From: Gluconobacter roseus NBRC 3990
Lineage (GTDB): Bacteria; Pseudomonadota; Alphaproteobacteria; Acetobacterales; Acetobacteraceae
DNA length: 64,000 nt
Reading direction: 5' to 3'
Assembly (NCBI RefSeq): GCF_006538885.1
Contig: NZ_BJLY01000002.1
Coordinates: 558,001-622,000, forward strand
In this document: positions 18,081 to 26,855 of the stretch, piece by piece
Numbering within the stretch: the first letter of the stretch is position 1
Layout of the letters: each line of letters opens with the position of its first letter
Position numbers and translations under genes: made by a program
Notes under the pieces: model-generated
Told to the model about the DNA's origin: nothing
The model's database searches: none
Seen by the model: only the letters and a program-made list of their open reading frames with translations

Positions 18081-20645
18081 TCAGTGTGGAAGTGCCTGCG
18101 GAGCCGCCTTATCCACCGTTATTTCGCCCATCGGGTCGACATTTTCGTCCCATTCAATGGCCTCGGGCATACGAGTCAGAGCGATCTTGAGCACTTCATC
18201 CACATGGCTCACAGGAATGATCTTGAGCGCGTGACGGACGTTATCCGGCACTTCTGCAAGATCCTTCTCATTGTCCTTGGGAATCAGAACCGTCTTGATG
18301 CCAGCCCGCAGAGCTGCCAGCAGCTTTTCCTTAAGGCCTCCGATCTCCAGAACGCGACCACGCAGGGTGATCTCACCCGTCATGGCCACATCCTTGCGGA
18401 TGGGGATCTGGGTCATGATGCTGACCAGAGACGTCGTAAGCGCAATACCGGCTGATGGACCATCCTTAGGCGTCGCACCTTCGGGAAGATGGATATGGAT
18501 GTCCCGCTTTTCGAACAGTGGCGGCCGGATCCCGAAGTCCTGGGCCCGCGAGCGGACATAGGACAGCGCAGCCGAAATGCTTTCCTGCATGACTTCACCG
18601 AGCTTGCCGGTCTGCTTGACCTGCCCCTTACCCGGAACCATCACGCTCTCGATCGTCAGGATCTCACCGCCAACCGAAGTCCAGGCAAGCCCTGTCACTA
18701 CGCCAACCATGTCCTCCGTCTCAGTTTCACCATGACGGAAGCGACGGACACCGGCATATTTTTCAAGGTTCTTGGGCGTGATCTCGACATGCTTGACGCC
18801 TGTCGTGATGATCTCCTTGACGGCCTTGCGCGCAAGCTTCGCCAGTTCGCGTTCAAGGTTACGTACGCCAGCTTCGCGGGTATAGGACCGGATCAGTTCG
18901 CGGATCGTGTCATCCGTCACCGTCCATTCATCCGGCTTGAGGTTATGAGCCTCGGCCTGCTTGCCTAGAAGATGACGGCGCGCGATCTGCACCTTCTCGT
19001 CTTCCGTGTAGCCGGACAGATTGATGATCTCCATGCGATCCAGCAGCGGCTGGGGCATGTTCAGGCTGTTGGCCGTCGTGACGAACATCACATCCGACAG
19101 ATCATAATCCACTTCCAGATAATGATCTGCAAAGGTGGAGTTCTGCTCCGGATCCAGCACTTCGAGCAGCGCAGACGACGGATCGCCCCGCCAGTCAGCA
19201 CCCAGCTTGTCGATCTCATCGAGCAGGAACAGCGGGTTGGATGTCCGCGCCTTCTTCATGCCCTGGATGATCTTACCCGGCATGGAGCCGATATAGGTCC
19301 GGCGATGGCCACGGATCTCGGATTCATCGCGCACACCACCCAGCGACATACGGATGTAGTTCCGTCCCGTCGCCTTGGCGATGGACCGCGCCAGAGAGGT
19401 TTTACCGACGCCTGGTGGTCCGACAAGGCACAGGATCGGTCCCTTGAGCTTCTGCGAGCGCGTCTGCACCGCCAGATACTCAAGGATCCCCTCCTTGACC
19501 TTCTCCAGACCATAATGCTCGGCCTCGAGAACGTCTTCGGCATGCTGGAACTCACGCGTGATCTTGGAGCGCTTCTTCCAGGGGATCCCCAGCAGCCAGT
19601 CGAGATAGTTGCGCACAACCGTGCTCTCGGCTGACATCGGGCTCATGCCACGCAGTTTCTTCAGCTCGGCATGGGCCTTTTCCTTGGCCTCACGGCTCAG
19701 ACGGGTCTTGTTGATCTTCTCTTCAAGCTCGGAATTTTCGTCCTTGCCGTCTTCGCCCTCGCCGAGTTCCTTCTGGATTGCCTTGAGCTGTTCGTTCAGA
19801 TAGTACTCGCGCTGGGTCTTCTCCATCTGCCGCTTCACGCGGTTGCGGATGCGCTTTTCAACCTGCAGAACGCCGATTTCCGTCTCGATATGAGCGAAAA
19901 CCTGCTCCAGACGACGCGCGGCCGAGGCCGTTTCAAGAATTTCCTGCTTTTCGGAAATCTTGAGGTTCAGATGACTTGCGATCGTGTCAGCCAGCTTGGA
20001 AATGTCCTCGATCTGGTTGATCGAGACCATCACTTCCGGCGGGATCTTCTTGTTGAGCTTGATGTACTGCTCAAACTGGGAAACCGTGGAACGGCTCAGA
20101 GCCTCGATCTCGCTTCCCGGTGCCGCATTGACGGCTTCCTCAGGAATTTCCTCGATCTCGGCTTCGAAATGGCCATCCACGTCGAACAGACGGGTGATAT
20201 GAACACGCCGCGTCCCTTCGACCAGAACCTTCACGGTCCCGTCAGGCAGCTTCAGCAGCTGCAGGATCGTCGAAACCGTACCATAGCGGTAGATGTCATC
20301 GACCGAAGGATCATCCAGTGAGACATCTTTCTGCGCCACAAGCAGAATCTGCTTACTCTCGCGGGTTACAGTCTCCAGCGCCTTTACCGACTTCTCGCGC
20401 CCGACAAACAGCGGCACGATCATGTGCGGGAAGACGACAATGTTCCGAAGCGGCAGAACCGCCATCACATCATGACGCACAGGCTCCTGAACCACCGGTG
20501 CGGCAGCTTCTATTTCTGCTTTACGCGCTGCGGCACGCGGCTTGCGTGTCACTTTCTTCGGGGCAGCCGCAGTTTTTTCGGAAGCGGTTACATCGTCCGT
20601 CTTCTTGGTACGGCGACGGGTTTTCGGCTTGGTATCGTCAGTCAT
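18081..20645 (-). CDS. lon: ATP-dependent protease Lon
   Basis: An 854-residue Lon (LonA). After a basic N-terminal tail the substrate-binding domain begins at about residue 60 (VLPLRNIVVFPHMIVPLF). Walker A is GPPGVGKTS near residue 407, followed by the sensor motifs. The protease domain has the catalytic Ser near residue 730 (PKDGPSAGIA) and the usual Lys further on. It degrades misfolded and regulatory proteins. The first 58 residues are rich in Lys, Arg, Ala and Pro and have no counterpart in E. coli Lon. It lies downstream of clpX, with a 12-bp hairpin shortly before its Shine-Dalgarno (TGGAG). Confidence 0.97.
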   Translation of the reverse strand: MTDDTKPKTRRRTKKTDDVTASEKTAAAPKKVTRKPRAAARKAEIEAAAPVVQEPVRHDVMAVLPLRNIVVFPHMIVPLFVGREKSVKALETVTRESKQILLVAQKDVSLDDPSVDDIYRYGTVSTILQLLKLPDGTVKVLVEGTRRVHITRLFDVDGHFEAEIEEIPEEAVNAAPGSEIEALSRSTVSQFEQYIKLNKKIPPEVMVSINQIEDISKLADTIASHLNLKISEKQEILETASAARRLEQVFAHIETEIGVLQVEKRIRNRVKRQMEKTQREYYLNEQLKAIQKELGEGEDGKDENSELEEKINKTRLSREAKEKAHAELKKLRGMSPMSAESTVVRNYLDWLLGIPWKKRSKITREFQHAEDVLEAEHYGLEKVKEGILEYLAVQTRSQKLKGPILCLVGPPGVGKTSLARSIAKATGRNYIRMSLGGVRDESEIRGHRRTYIGSMPGKIIQGMKKARTSNPLFLLDEIDKLGADWRGDPSSALLEVLDPEQNSTFADHYLEVDYDLSDVMFVTTANSLNMPQPLLDRMEIINLSGYTEDEKVQIARRHLLGKQAEAHNLKPDEWTVTDDTIRELIRSYTREAGVRNLERELAKLARKAVKEIITTGVKHVEITPKNLEKYAGVRRFRHGETETEDMVGVVTGLAWTSVGGEILTIESVMVPGKGQVKQTGKLGEVMQESISAALSYVRSRAQDFGIRPPLFEKRDIHIHLPEGATPKDGPSAGIALTTSLVSIMTQIPIRKDVAMTGEITLRGRVLEIGGLKEKLLAALRAGIKTVLIPKDNEKDLAEVPDNVRHALKIIPVSHVDEVLKIALTRMPEAIEWDENVDPMGEITVDKAAPQALPH

Positions 20646-20671
20646 TCACTTGATCTCCAGAGGGACGATCT

Positions 20672-20707
20672 TGCGATACCGGCCTGCCTTGCAGCGCCGG
20701 TATCGCA
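20672..20707 (-). promoter_or_regulatory. Perfect 12-bp hairpin upstream of lon
   Basis: TGCGATACCGGC pairs perfectly with GCCGGTATCGCA around a 12-base loop. It ends 27 bp before the lon ATG and lies 92 bp beyond clpX. No T-run follows on the minus strand, so a plain terminator is less likely than a leader element or RNA-processing signal. No sigma-32-type promoter was recognised nearby. Confidence 0.5.
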
Positions 20708-20798
20708 TCTCTTTCATGCTTGAACCGCATGAATTCGGACAACCTCAGTCAGTTATGTCGAAACCCGACGGGTCCGGCGCAAGAGCCAGCCCGCTTTT

Positions 20799-22064
20799 TC
20801 ACGCAGACTGCTCCGCGGGTTCGGTTTTCCCCTTCCCGTAGACATAGACCGGCTGGGCCTTGTTTTCGGCCACGTCCTTGTTGATGACGACTTCCTCGAC
20901 ACCTTCAAGTCCCGGCAGGTCGAACATCGTTCCCAGCAGAATGTTTTCCATGATCGAACGCAGGCCACGGGCACCGGTCTTGCGTTCGATGGCACGCTTG
21001 GCAATGGCCGCAAGGGCATCTTCCGTAAAGGTCAGCTTAACGCCTTCCATTTCGAACAGACGGCCATACTGCTTGATCAGCGCGTTCTTTGGCTTGCTGA
21101 GAATCTGGATCAGCGCGGCTTCATCCAGATCATTCAGCGCTGCGATGACGGGCAGACGTCCAATGAACTCGGGGATAAGACCGAATTTCAGCAAATCTTC
21201 CGGCTCAACGCTCTGGAGGATCGCACCCAGCCGGCGCTCGTCATCGGAACGGACATCAGCTCCGAAGCCAATACCAGATCCCTTACCGCGCGCTGCAATG
21301 ATCTTGTCCAGTCCAGCGAACGCACCGCCGCAGATGAAGAGCATGTTGGTCGTATCGACCTGCAGAAACTCCTGCTGCGGATGCTTGCGGCCACCCTGAG
21401 GCGGCACGGAGGCCACAGTGCCTTCCATGAGTTTCAGCAGAGCCTGCTGCACGCCTTCACCCGAGACATCACGCGTGATGGATGGGTTGTCAGACTTGCG
21501 GGAAATCTTGTCGATCTCGTCGATATAAACAATGCCGCGCTGGGCCCGGTCCACGTTGTAATCAGCAGACTGAAGCAACTTGAGGATGATGTTTTCCACA
21601 TCCTCACCGACATAACCGGCTTCGGTCAGGGTTGTGGCATCCGCCATCGTGAATGGAACATCCAGGATACGGGCCAGCGTCTGGGCAAGCAGTGTCTTAC
21701 CCGAACCCGTCGGACCAATCAGCAGGATGTTGGACTTCGCAATCTCGATGTCGCTGCTTTTCGCCACATGGGCAAGACGCTTGTAGTGATTGTGAACCGC
21801 CACGGAAAGTGCGCGCTTGGCCTCGAACTGACCGATCACATAATCGTCAAGGACCTTGCAGATTTCCTTGGGAGTCGGAACGCCGTCACGGGACTTCACG
21901 AGATGGGTCTTGTGCTCTTCACGGATAATATCCATGCAAAGCTCGACGCATTCATCACAGATGAAGACCGTGGGGCCAGCGATCAGTTTACGGACTTCGT
22001 GCTGGGATTTCCCACAGAACGAGCAATACAGGGTGTTTTTGGAATCGCCGGATTTGTTGCTCAT
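20799..22064 (-). CDS. clpX: ATP-dependent Clp protease ATP-binding subunit ClpX
   Basis: A 421-residue unfoldase that feeds substrates to ClpP. The N-terminal zinc-binding domain has its four cysteines at C14, C17, C36 and C39. The AAA+ module shows Walker A GPTGSGKT, Walker B VYIDEIDK, and the pore loop GYVGEDVE. The ATG at 22064 is preceded by GGGAAAGGGAA. An in-frame start eight codons upstream would add residues encoded by that Shine-Dalgarno and is rejected. It lies between clpP and lon, as in many proteobacteria. Confidence 0.97.
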   Translation of the reverse strand: MSNKSGDSKNTLYCSFCGKSQHEVRKLIAGPTVFICDECVELCMDIIREEHKTHLVKSRDGVPTPKEICKVLDDYVIGQFEAKRALSVAVHNHYKRLAHVAKSSDIEIAKSNILLIGPTGSGKTLLAQTLARILDVPFTMADATTLTEAGYVGEDVENIILKLLQSADYNVDRAQRGIVYIDEIDKISRKSDNPSITRDVSGEGVQQALLKLMEGTVASVPPQGGRKHPQQEFLQVDTTNMLFICGGAFAGLDKIIAARGKGSGIGFGADVRSDDERRLGAILQSVEPEDLLKFGLIPEFIGRLPVIAALNDLDEAALIQILSKPKNALIKQYGRLFEMEGVKLTFTEDALAAIAKRAIERKTGARGLRSIMENILLGTMFDLPGLEGVEEVVINKDVAENKAQPVYVYGKGKTEPAEQSA

Positions 22065-22101
22065 CGCTGTTCCCTTTCCCTTGCGCACGACCTGACCACA
22101 T

Positions 22102-22908
22102 TCACGCAGCAGACATGCGAAAGAACTTTAACTGTAGGCCGAGGTCAAAAGCCTTCGGCAACCCCGGAGCCGGAATGCCCCAAGACACGAAAAGCGGCAT
22201 ATCGGGATGCCGCTTTTCCGTTCCAAGGGGAGCGTCACTCTCCCCCTGCTTCAAAGACGTCTCAACTCGGGTCGGCGTGGTCTCATGCGGATTACGTTCG
22301 ACGACTTTGTCGATCAGGCCGAACTCGCGGGCTTCGTTGGCCGACAGATAGCTGTCACGCTCGAGCTTCTGCTCGATCTGCTCCAGCGTCTGGCCGGTAT
22401 GTTCGCGATAGATCTCGTTCAGCCGCTGACGGATAATCAGGATTTCACGGGCCTGGATCTCGATGTCCGAAGCCTGACCCTGTGCACCGCCGGAAGGCTG
22501 GTGAACCATCACGCGGGCATTCGGAAGAGCGTAACGGTGGCCCTTCTCGCCGCCTGCCAGCAGCAGGGATCCCATGGACGCAGCCTGACCAATACAGACA
22601 GTGCTGACGGGGCAGCGGATGTACTGCATGGTGTCATAGATCGCGAGGCCGGCGGAGACGACACCGCCCGGGCTGTTGATGTAGAACGAGATTTCCTTGG
22701 TGGGATTCACGCTCTCCAGATAGAGAAGCTGTGCGCAGATCAGGGACGAGACCTGATCATAGACAGGCCCGGTCAGGAAAATGATGCGCTCCTGAAGGAG
22801 ACGCGAAAAGATGTCGAAAGAGCGCTCTCCGCGGGCAGTCTGCTCGACCACCATCGGCACCAGAGAGTTGCTAAACACCTCGAGGGGATCACGATCCCGA
22901 ATGGTCAT
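22102..22908 (-). CDS. clpP: ATP-dependent Clp protease proteolytic subunit, with extended C-terminus
   Basis: ClpP with an intact catalytic triad: S111 (GQAASMGS), H136 (VMVHQPSGG) and D200 (GLIDKV). Residues 1-208 align with the normal family length of about 200-215. The open frame then continues for about 60 residues (to 268). That tail is Pro/Lys-rich and is encoded partly by an 11-bp terminator-like hairpin (residues 231-240); it ends only 38 bp before clpX. This suggests loss or displacement of the original stop codon, a frameshift or sequence error in the tail, or a lineage-specific extension. Core function is not in doubt. Shine-Dalgarno GAGGA precedes the ATG. Confidence 0.94.
   Translation of the reverse strand: MTIRDRDPLEVFSNSLVPMVVEQTARGERSFDIFSRLLQERIIFLTGPVYDQVSSLICAQLLYLESVNPTKEISFYINSPGGVVSAGLAIYDTMQYIRCPVSTVCIGQAASMGSLLLAGGEKGHRYALPNARVMVHQPSGGAQGQASDIEIQAREILIIRQRLNEIYREHTGQTLEQIEQKLERDSYLSANEAREFGLIDKVVERNPHETTPTRVETSLKQGESDAPLGTEKRHPDMPLFVSWGIPAPGLPKAFDLGLQLKFFRMSAA
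22190..22217 (-). terminator. Terminator-like hairpin inside the 3' end of the clpP frame
   Basis: AAAAGCGGCAT pairs perfectly with ATGCCGCTTTT (11 bp, 6-base loop), so each arm ends in a run of A or T. It lies within the coding frame of the extended ClpP tail and upstream of clpX. Confidence 0.6.
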
Positions 22909-22951
22909 GCTGTCTGTTCCTCAATGCCCGATGGGCTTTCTTCTACCCCCT

Positions 22952-22980
22952 AACATGGACCCGACATGGCGTTCCGTCAA
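22952..22980 (-). promoter_or_regulatory. Predicted promoter for clpP
   Basis: TTGACG and CATGTT on the minus strand are separated by 17 bases. They lie between the tig terminator and the clpP ATG, about 45-70 bp upstream of the start. Confidence 0.45.
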
Positions 22981-22994
22981 AGGGAGCAGGCAGG

Positions 22995-23023
22995 AAAAAA
23001 CGGGCACCCCGAAGAGTGCCCGC
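22995..23023 (-). terminator. Rho-independent terminator of tig
   Basis: On the minus strand GCGGGCACTC and GGGTGCCCGT form a stem closed by a TTCG tetraloop and are followed by TTTTTT. It begins about 20 bp after the tig stop codon. Confidence 0.85.
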
Positions 23024-23042
23024 TGGTTCCCGCGCCGAAAGA

Positions 23043-24374
23043 TCAGAGTTCGGCGGGCGGAATTTCGGCCAGTTCTTCCGGCGTCACTTCCTTGTCGGTG
23101 ACGTCGGCCAGCTCGATCAGGTAATCGACGACCTTGTTTTCCAGGATCGGGCCACGGAGCCCTTCGACAGCCTGCGGGTTCTTGGAAAAGAACTCGAAAA
23201 CCATCTGTTCCTGACCCGGATAACGCTGGGCTTCCTGCTGCATCGCACCAAGAAGTTCCTCGCGGGACACCTGGATTTCCTGCTTGCGGCCGATTTCAGC
23301 CAGCAGCAGACCCAGCTTTACGCGACGCTCTGCAATGCGACGGTAGTCAGCCTTGAGGGTCTCTTCGTCCTTGTCAGCATCTTCCTCGTCCAGACGACCA
23401 GCCTTGCGGTCTTCCTCGACGCGGGCCCAGATCTGGTTGAACTCGGCGTCAACCATGCTGGACGGGGCTTCGAAATCCGTCTTCTCGGACAGGGCGTCCA
23501 GAAGGTCACGCTTGATGCGCAGACGCGACAGCTGCTGGTATTCACCTTCAGCCTGCTCGGTGATGATCTTGCGGATCTGCTCGAGGTTCTCGAAACCGAT
23601 CGTCTTGGCCAGTTCGTCGTCGATGGCCGGATCAACAGCCTTCTTCAGGGACTTCGCCTTGACGTCGAAGGTCACGGCCTTGCCGGCCAGTTCAGCAGCC
23701 TGGTAGTCGGCCGGGAACGTCACGTTGATAACGCGCTCTTCGCCAGCCTTCATGCCTTCCATCTGCTCGGCGAAGCCGGGGATGAAGCCTTCGCCACCGA
23801 TTTCGACGTTCACGTCATCAGCCGTACCACCGTCGAACGGCGTGCCGTCCAGCTTGCCCACGAAATCAACGCACAGGACATCACCCTTGGCGGCCGGACG
23901 GTCTTCTTCGATCGTCTCGAACTTGCGGCTGCGACGGGCAATATCGTTCAGGGCCTTGTCGACGGTCTCTTCGCTGACCTTGGCACCAAGGCGCGTCAGT
24001 TTCAGGCCGGACAGGTCGGGAACTTCGATTTCCGGGAGAACTTCGGTCTCAACCTTGAATTCGAGATCCTTGCCGTCTTCGATGGCGGAGACCACTTCGA
24101 CCTTCGGCTGCATGGCCGGACGGATCTTCTGCTCTTCGAACAGCTTGGCCGTGGCGTCGTTGACGGCTTCTTCAAGCAGTTCCGCATTTACGGATGCGCC
24201 ATAGCGCTGCTTGACGAGGGAGGCTGGCACCTTGCCCGGACGGAAGCCCGGAAGCTTGATCGTCTTGGCGACTTCAGCGAGTCGCGCATCGCGGCGGGCC
24301 TGCAGGTCGGCAGACGGGACAACGACGGTGAAGGCGCGCTTAAGTCCTTCGTTGAGCGTGGGCGTAACCTGCAT
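23043..24374 (-). CDS. tig: Trigger factor
   Basis: A 443-residue ribosome-associated chaperone and peptidyl-prolyl isomerase. The N-terminal ribosome-binding domain contains the signature GFRPGKVP (residues about 43-50). The FKBP-type domain follows (residues about 150-245, GDVLCVDFVGKLDGTPFDGG), then the long helical substrate-binding domain. An acidic Pro/Glu tail ends the protein. The frame is open for 46 codons upstream, but that extension reads through tRNA-Leu, so the ATG at 24374 is chosen. It heads the tig-clpP-clpX-lon quality-control group. Confidence 0.96.
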   Translation of the reverse strand: MQVTPTLNEGLKRAFTVVVPSADLQARRDARLAEVAKTIKLPGFRPGKVPASLVKQRYGASVNAELLEEAVNDATAKLFEEQKIRPAMQPKVEVVSAIEDGKDLEFKVETEVLPEIEVPDLSGLKLTRLGAKVSEETVDKALNDIARRSRKFETIEEDRPAAKGDVLCVDFVGKLDGTPFDGGTADDVNVEIGGEGFIPGFAEQMEGMKAGEERVINVTFPADYQAAELAGKAVTFDVKAKSLKKAVDPAIDDELAKTIGFENLEQIRKIITEQAEGEYQQLSRLRIKRDLLDALSEKTDFEAPSSMVDAEFNQIWARVEEDRKAGRLDEEDADKDEETLKADYRRIAERRVKLGLLLAEIGRKQEIQVSREELLGAMQQEAQRYPGQEQMVFEFFSKNPQAVEGLRGPILENKVVDYLIELADVTDKEVTPEELAEIPPAEL

Positions 24375-24433
24375 GAGCCAGGCGATCCTCTCGGTCGGTA
24401 GGTTGGTCAAATCTCTTTCTCGGGAAGCCGGGT

Positions 24434-24518
<85 letters not shown>

Positions 24519-24586
24519 AGCGCTCGGCTTCCAGGTTCGTGTTACCGAACCTCGGAAGCGCGGCCTTTAGCGCATGAAACGCGACT

Positions 24587-26056
24587 TCACAACAGGGAGA
24601 CGCCCGGCTTTTTGTTCAAAGCCTCATGCGCAAGACGCGTGGCAACTGCACGCGCAGGGCCCAGAGGCAGGTCCAGATCCTCGGCAACAGGCCATCCGCC
24701 ATGGGCCTTTCCGGCCTGGATCCCGGCTTCTCCATGCAGCCAGACACCCGCACAGCAGCCTTCCCAGACATCCATTCCCGCAGCAAGCAGCGTCCCGATT
24801 ACGCCCGTTAGGGTGTCGCCGGAGCCTGCGGTCGCCAGAGCCGAAGAGGCATGGGTATTGATGGCCAGACGGCCATCGGGCGCTGCAATAATCGTGTCCG
24901 GCCCTTTCATGACCACAACCGCATTGATGCGTTTTGCGGCCGACAGAGCTGCATCAAGCCGGCTGCCTTCGACCGGACCAAAGAGTTTGCGGAACTCCCC
25001 GATATGAGGCGTGATGGCTGCAACACCTTTCAGGCGGGACAGATCCTGCGCCCCCCATGACAGGGCACCGGCATCCGCAAGGACAGTGCGCTCCGCCTTC
25101 AGAAGCTGCGGAAGCGTGTCTGCAACTTCGTCCTCGGTGAGACCCGGACCACAGATCCAGACCTTGCGGCGGGCATCTTCAAGGAGTTTCGACAATGGCG
25201 CATCGTCCACGATCAGGCCGGGATCGCCGAGTCGATAGGCCGGAGCCCCCTCACCTGCGGAAATCCGGATGAGCCCTGCCCCGCTGCGACGGGCGCCACG
25301 CGCCGAAAGACGGGTCGCTCCGGGCATTTCAGCTCCACCGCACAGACTGACGACACCACGGCGGTATTTATAATCGCCATCGCCAGAGACAGGCGGGGTC
25401 CACAGGCCAGGCTGATTGTGCTGCACGACAGGCGTAATGCCTTCCCAGGCCTGTTCAGGCATGCCGATATCCGCGCAGATCACCTGCCCACACAGATCGG
25501 AGCCGGGTTGCAGGACATGGCCCGGGCGCGGACGGACGAACGTAACCGTCAGAACGCAGTCACGCGCCTTGCCCAGAATTTCCCCCGAAGCGCCGGCAAC
25601 ACCGCTCGGCATGTCGATTGCGACAACCTGACGGGCCGCGGCCAGAACCGATGCGACATCGTCGCTGACGGGCCGCTTCAGTCCGGAACCGAACACCGCA
25701 TCCACCACCAGATCGGCGCTGGCCAGCTCTTCTGCGGCAAACGGCACAGTCGGGCCTGTCCAGCGGGCGGCCATTGTGGCAGCGGGCGTACCGGGTTTCG
25801 GGCTCGCAAGAGCCGCCACACGCACCGACCATCCCCAACGCGCCAGATTGCAGGCCACGACATAGCCGTCTCCGCCATTGTTCCCCGGACCACACGCGAC
25901 CGTCACGCGGCAGGGTGAAAAGCGGTTGCGGATGACGCGTGCGACGGCCCATCCGGCATTTTCCATAAGCCGCGTGGACGGGAGAATGGCCGCGGCTGCG
26001 CGATCCATGCGGTCGCTTTCCTCGGGGAGCAGCAATGCGAAGGGATGACGGGACAT
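24587..26056 (-). CDS. nnr: Bifunctional NAD(P)H-hydrate epimerase / ADP-dependent dehydratase
   Basis: A 489-residue fusion that repairs hydrated NAD(P)H. The N-terminal YjeF_N epimerase domain (residues 1-215) has the GPGNNGGDGYVVA loop at about 56-68. The C-terminal carbohydrate-kinase-like dehydratase (residues about 225-489) has ITPHIGEF and the catalytic AGSGDTL motif. The dehydratase re-forms NAD(P)H using ADP. AGGAGA lies 11 bases before the ATG, a slightly long spacing. It is transcribed towards tRNA-Leu and tig. Both halves look complete. Confidence 0.95.
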   Translation of the reverse strand: MSRHPFALLLPEESDRMDRAAAAILPSTRLMENAGWAVARVIRNRFSPCRVTVACGPGNNGGDGYVVACNLARWGWSVRVAALASPKPGTPAATMAARWTGPTVPFAAEELASADLVVDAVFGSGLKRPVSDDVASVLAAARQVVAIDMPSGVAGASGEILGKARDCVLTVTFVRPRPGHVLQPGSDLCGQVICADIGMPEQAWEGITPVVQHNQPGLWTPPVSGDGDYKYRRGVVSLCGGAEMPGATRLSARGARRSGAGLIRISAGEGAPAYRLGDPGLIVDDAPLSKLLEDARRKVWICGPGLTEDEVADTLPQLLKAERTVLADAGALSWGAQDLSRLKGVAAITPHIGEFRKLFGPVEGSRLDAALSAAKRINAVVVMKGPDTIIAAPDGRLAINTHASSALATAGSGDTLTGVIGTLLAAGMDVWEGCCAGVWLHGEAGIQAGKAHGGWPVAEDLDLPLGPARAVATRLAHEALNKKPGVSLL

Positions 26057-26246
26057 GACGGGGCGTTCTCCTGCTGTGTCTCATGACAGAAAGCATGACC
26101 GGCTTCTGCGTTGCTTTATCGTGATGGCCAGCCGCAATGTGCCTGACGCGTTCCCTCTGGCGCTCATGGGGCCGCGTCGGGTATTCAGGGAAATGCTTCG
26201 GGAATGTTTTCCCCTCTTTTCCAATTTTCAACCATGACGAGGATCA

Positions 26247-26699
26247 ATGACAGGATCGATCATCTGGAGCCTCGTGCTCGCAATTCATGTGCTGTGCATG
26301 ACTTACTGGGTTGGCGGGTCGGTCTATTCGACGCTCGTCGTCCGCTCCACCGTCGGGCTGCTTGATCCGGGGCCACGGAACTCCGTCCTGCTTCAGGGCT
26401 ATACGCGGTTTTTCCGTGGGCTCTATCAGGTCGTACCGTTCTCGCTGCTGAGCGGCTGGGCCCTGATTTTCCATGAAGGCGGTTTTGCGGCCGTGCCCTG
26501 GACCGTCAATGCGATGCAGCTTCTCGGCCTGATCATGGCGGTGATCTTCATCCTGACCGTTCAGGGCCCGTTCCGTCGTGCACGGCGCGCCATGCGTCCC
26601 CAGCCTGCCCTGTTCGACACCCTGCGCAGCCGGACGGCCATGATGGCAGGGTTGGGTGTGCTGACCATTCTTGTCGCAGCAATGGCACGCGGCATCTGA
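26247..26699 (+). CDS. Small four-span membrane protein, function unknown
   Basis: A 150-residue protein with four probable membrane spans (about 6-30, 59-78, 88-106, 130-148) and a basic cytoplasmic stretch (RRARRAMR). His14 in the first span and a Trp/Gly-rich turn recall small CopD-like or haem-binding membrane proteins, but this is a weak resemblance and I do not assign a function. GAGG precedes the ATG. It is divergent from nnr (190-bp gap) and followed by a 10-bp hairpin, so it is probably monocistronic. Confidence 0.85.
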   Translation: MTGSIIWSLVLAIHVLCMTYWVGGSVYSTLVVRSTVGLLDPGPRNSVLLQGYTRFFRGLYQVVPFSLLSGWALIFHEGGFAAVPWTVNAMQLLGLIMAVIFILTVQGPFRRARRAMRPQPALFDTLRSRTAMMAGLGVLTILVAAMARGI

Positions 26700-26707
26700 A
26701 ATCGTAT

Positions 26708-26736
26708 GCGATACGGCGCTTTTCGGGCCGTATCGC
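26708..26736 (+). terminator. Hairpin after the small membrane protein gene
   Basis: GCGATACGGC pairs with GCCGTATCGC (10 bp) around a 9-base loop, starting 9 bp after the stop codon. Only two T residues follow, so strength is uncertain. Its stem resembles the hairpin upstream of lon. Confidence 0.55.
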
Positions 26737-26855
26737 TTGCCATTCCTGCCATTTACCGATAACGCACCAGTTATAGCTGCGGGTAATTATCCCGCCCTCA
26801 ACTCCGGCCCACGCCCGTCCGGGTGTGCACCGTCAACGAGAGTCTCGAGAGTCAT

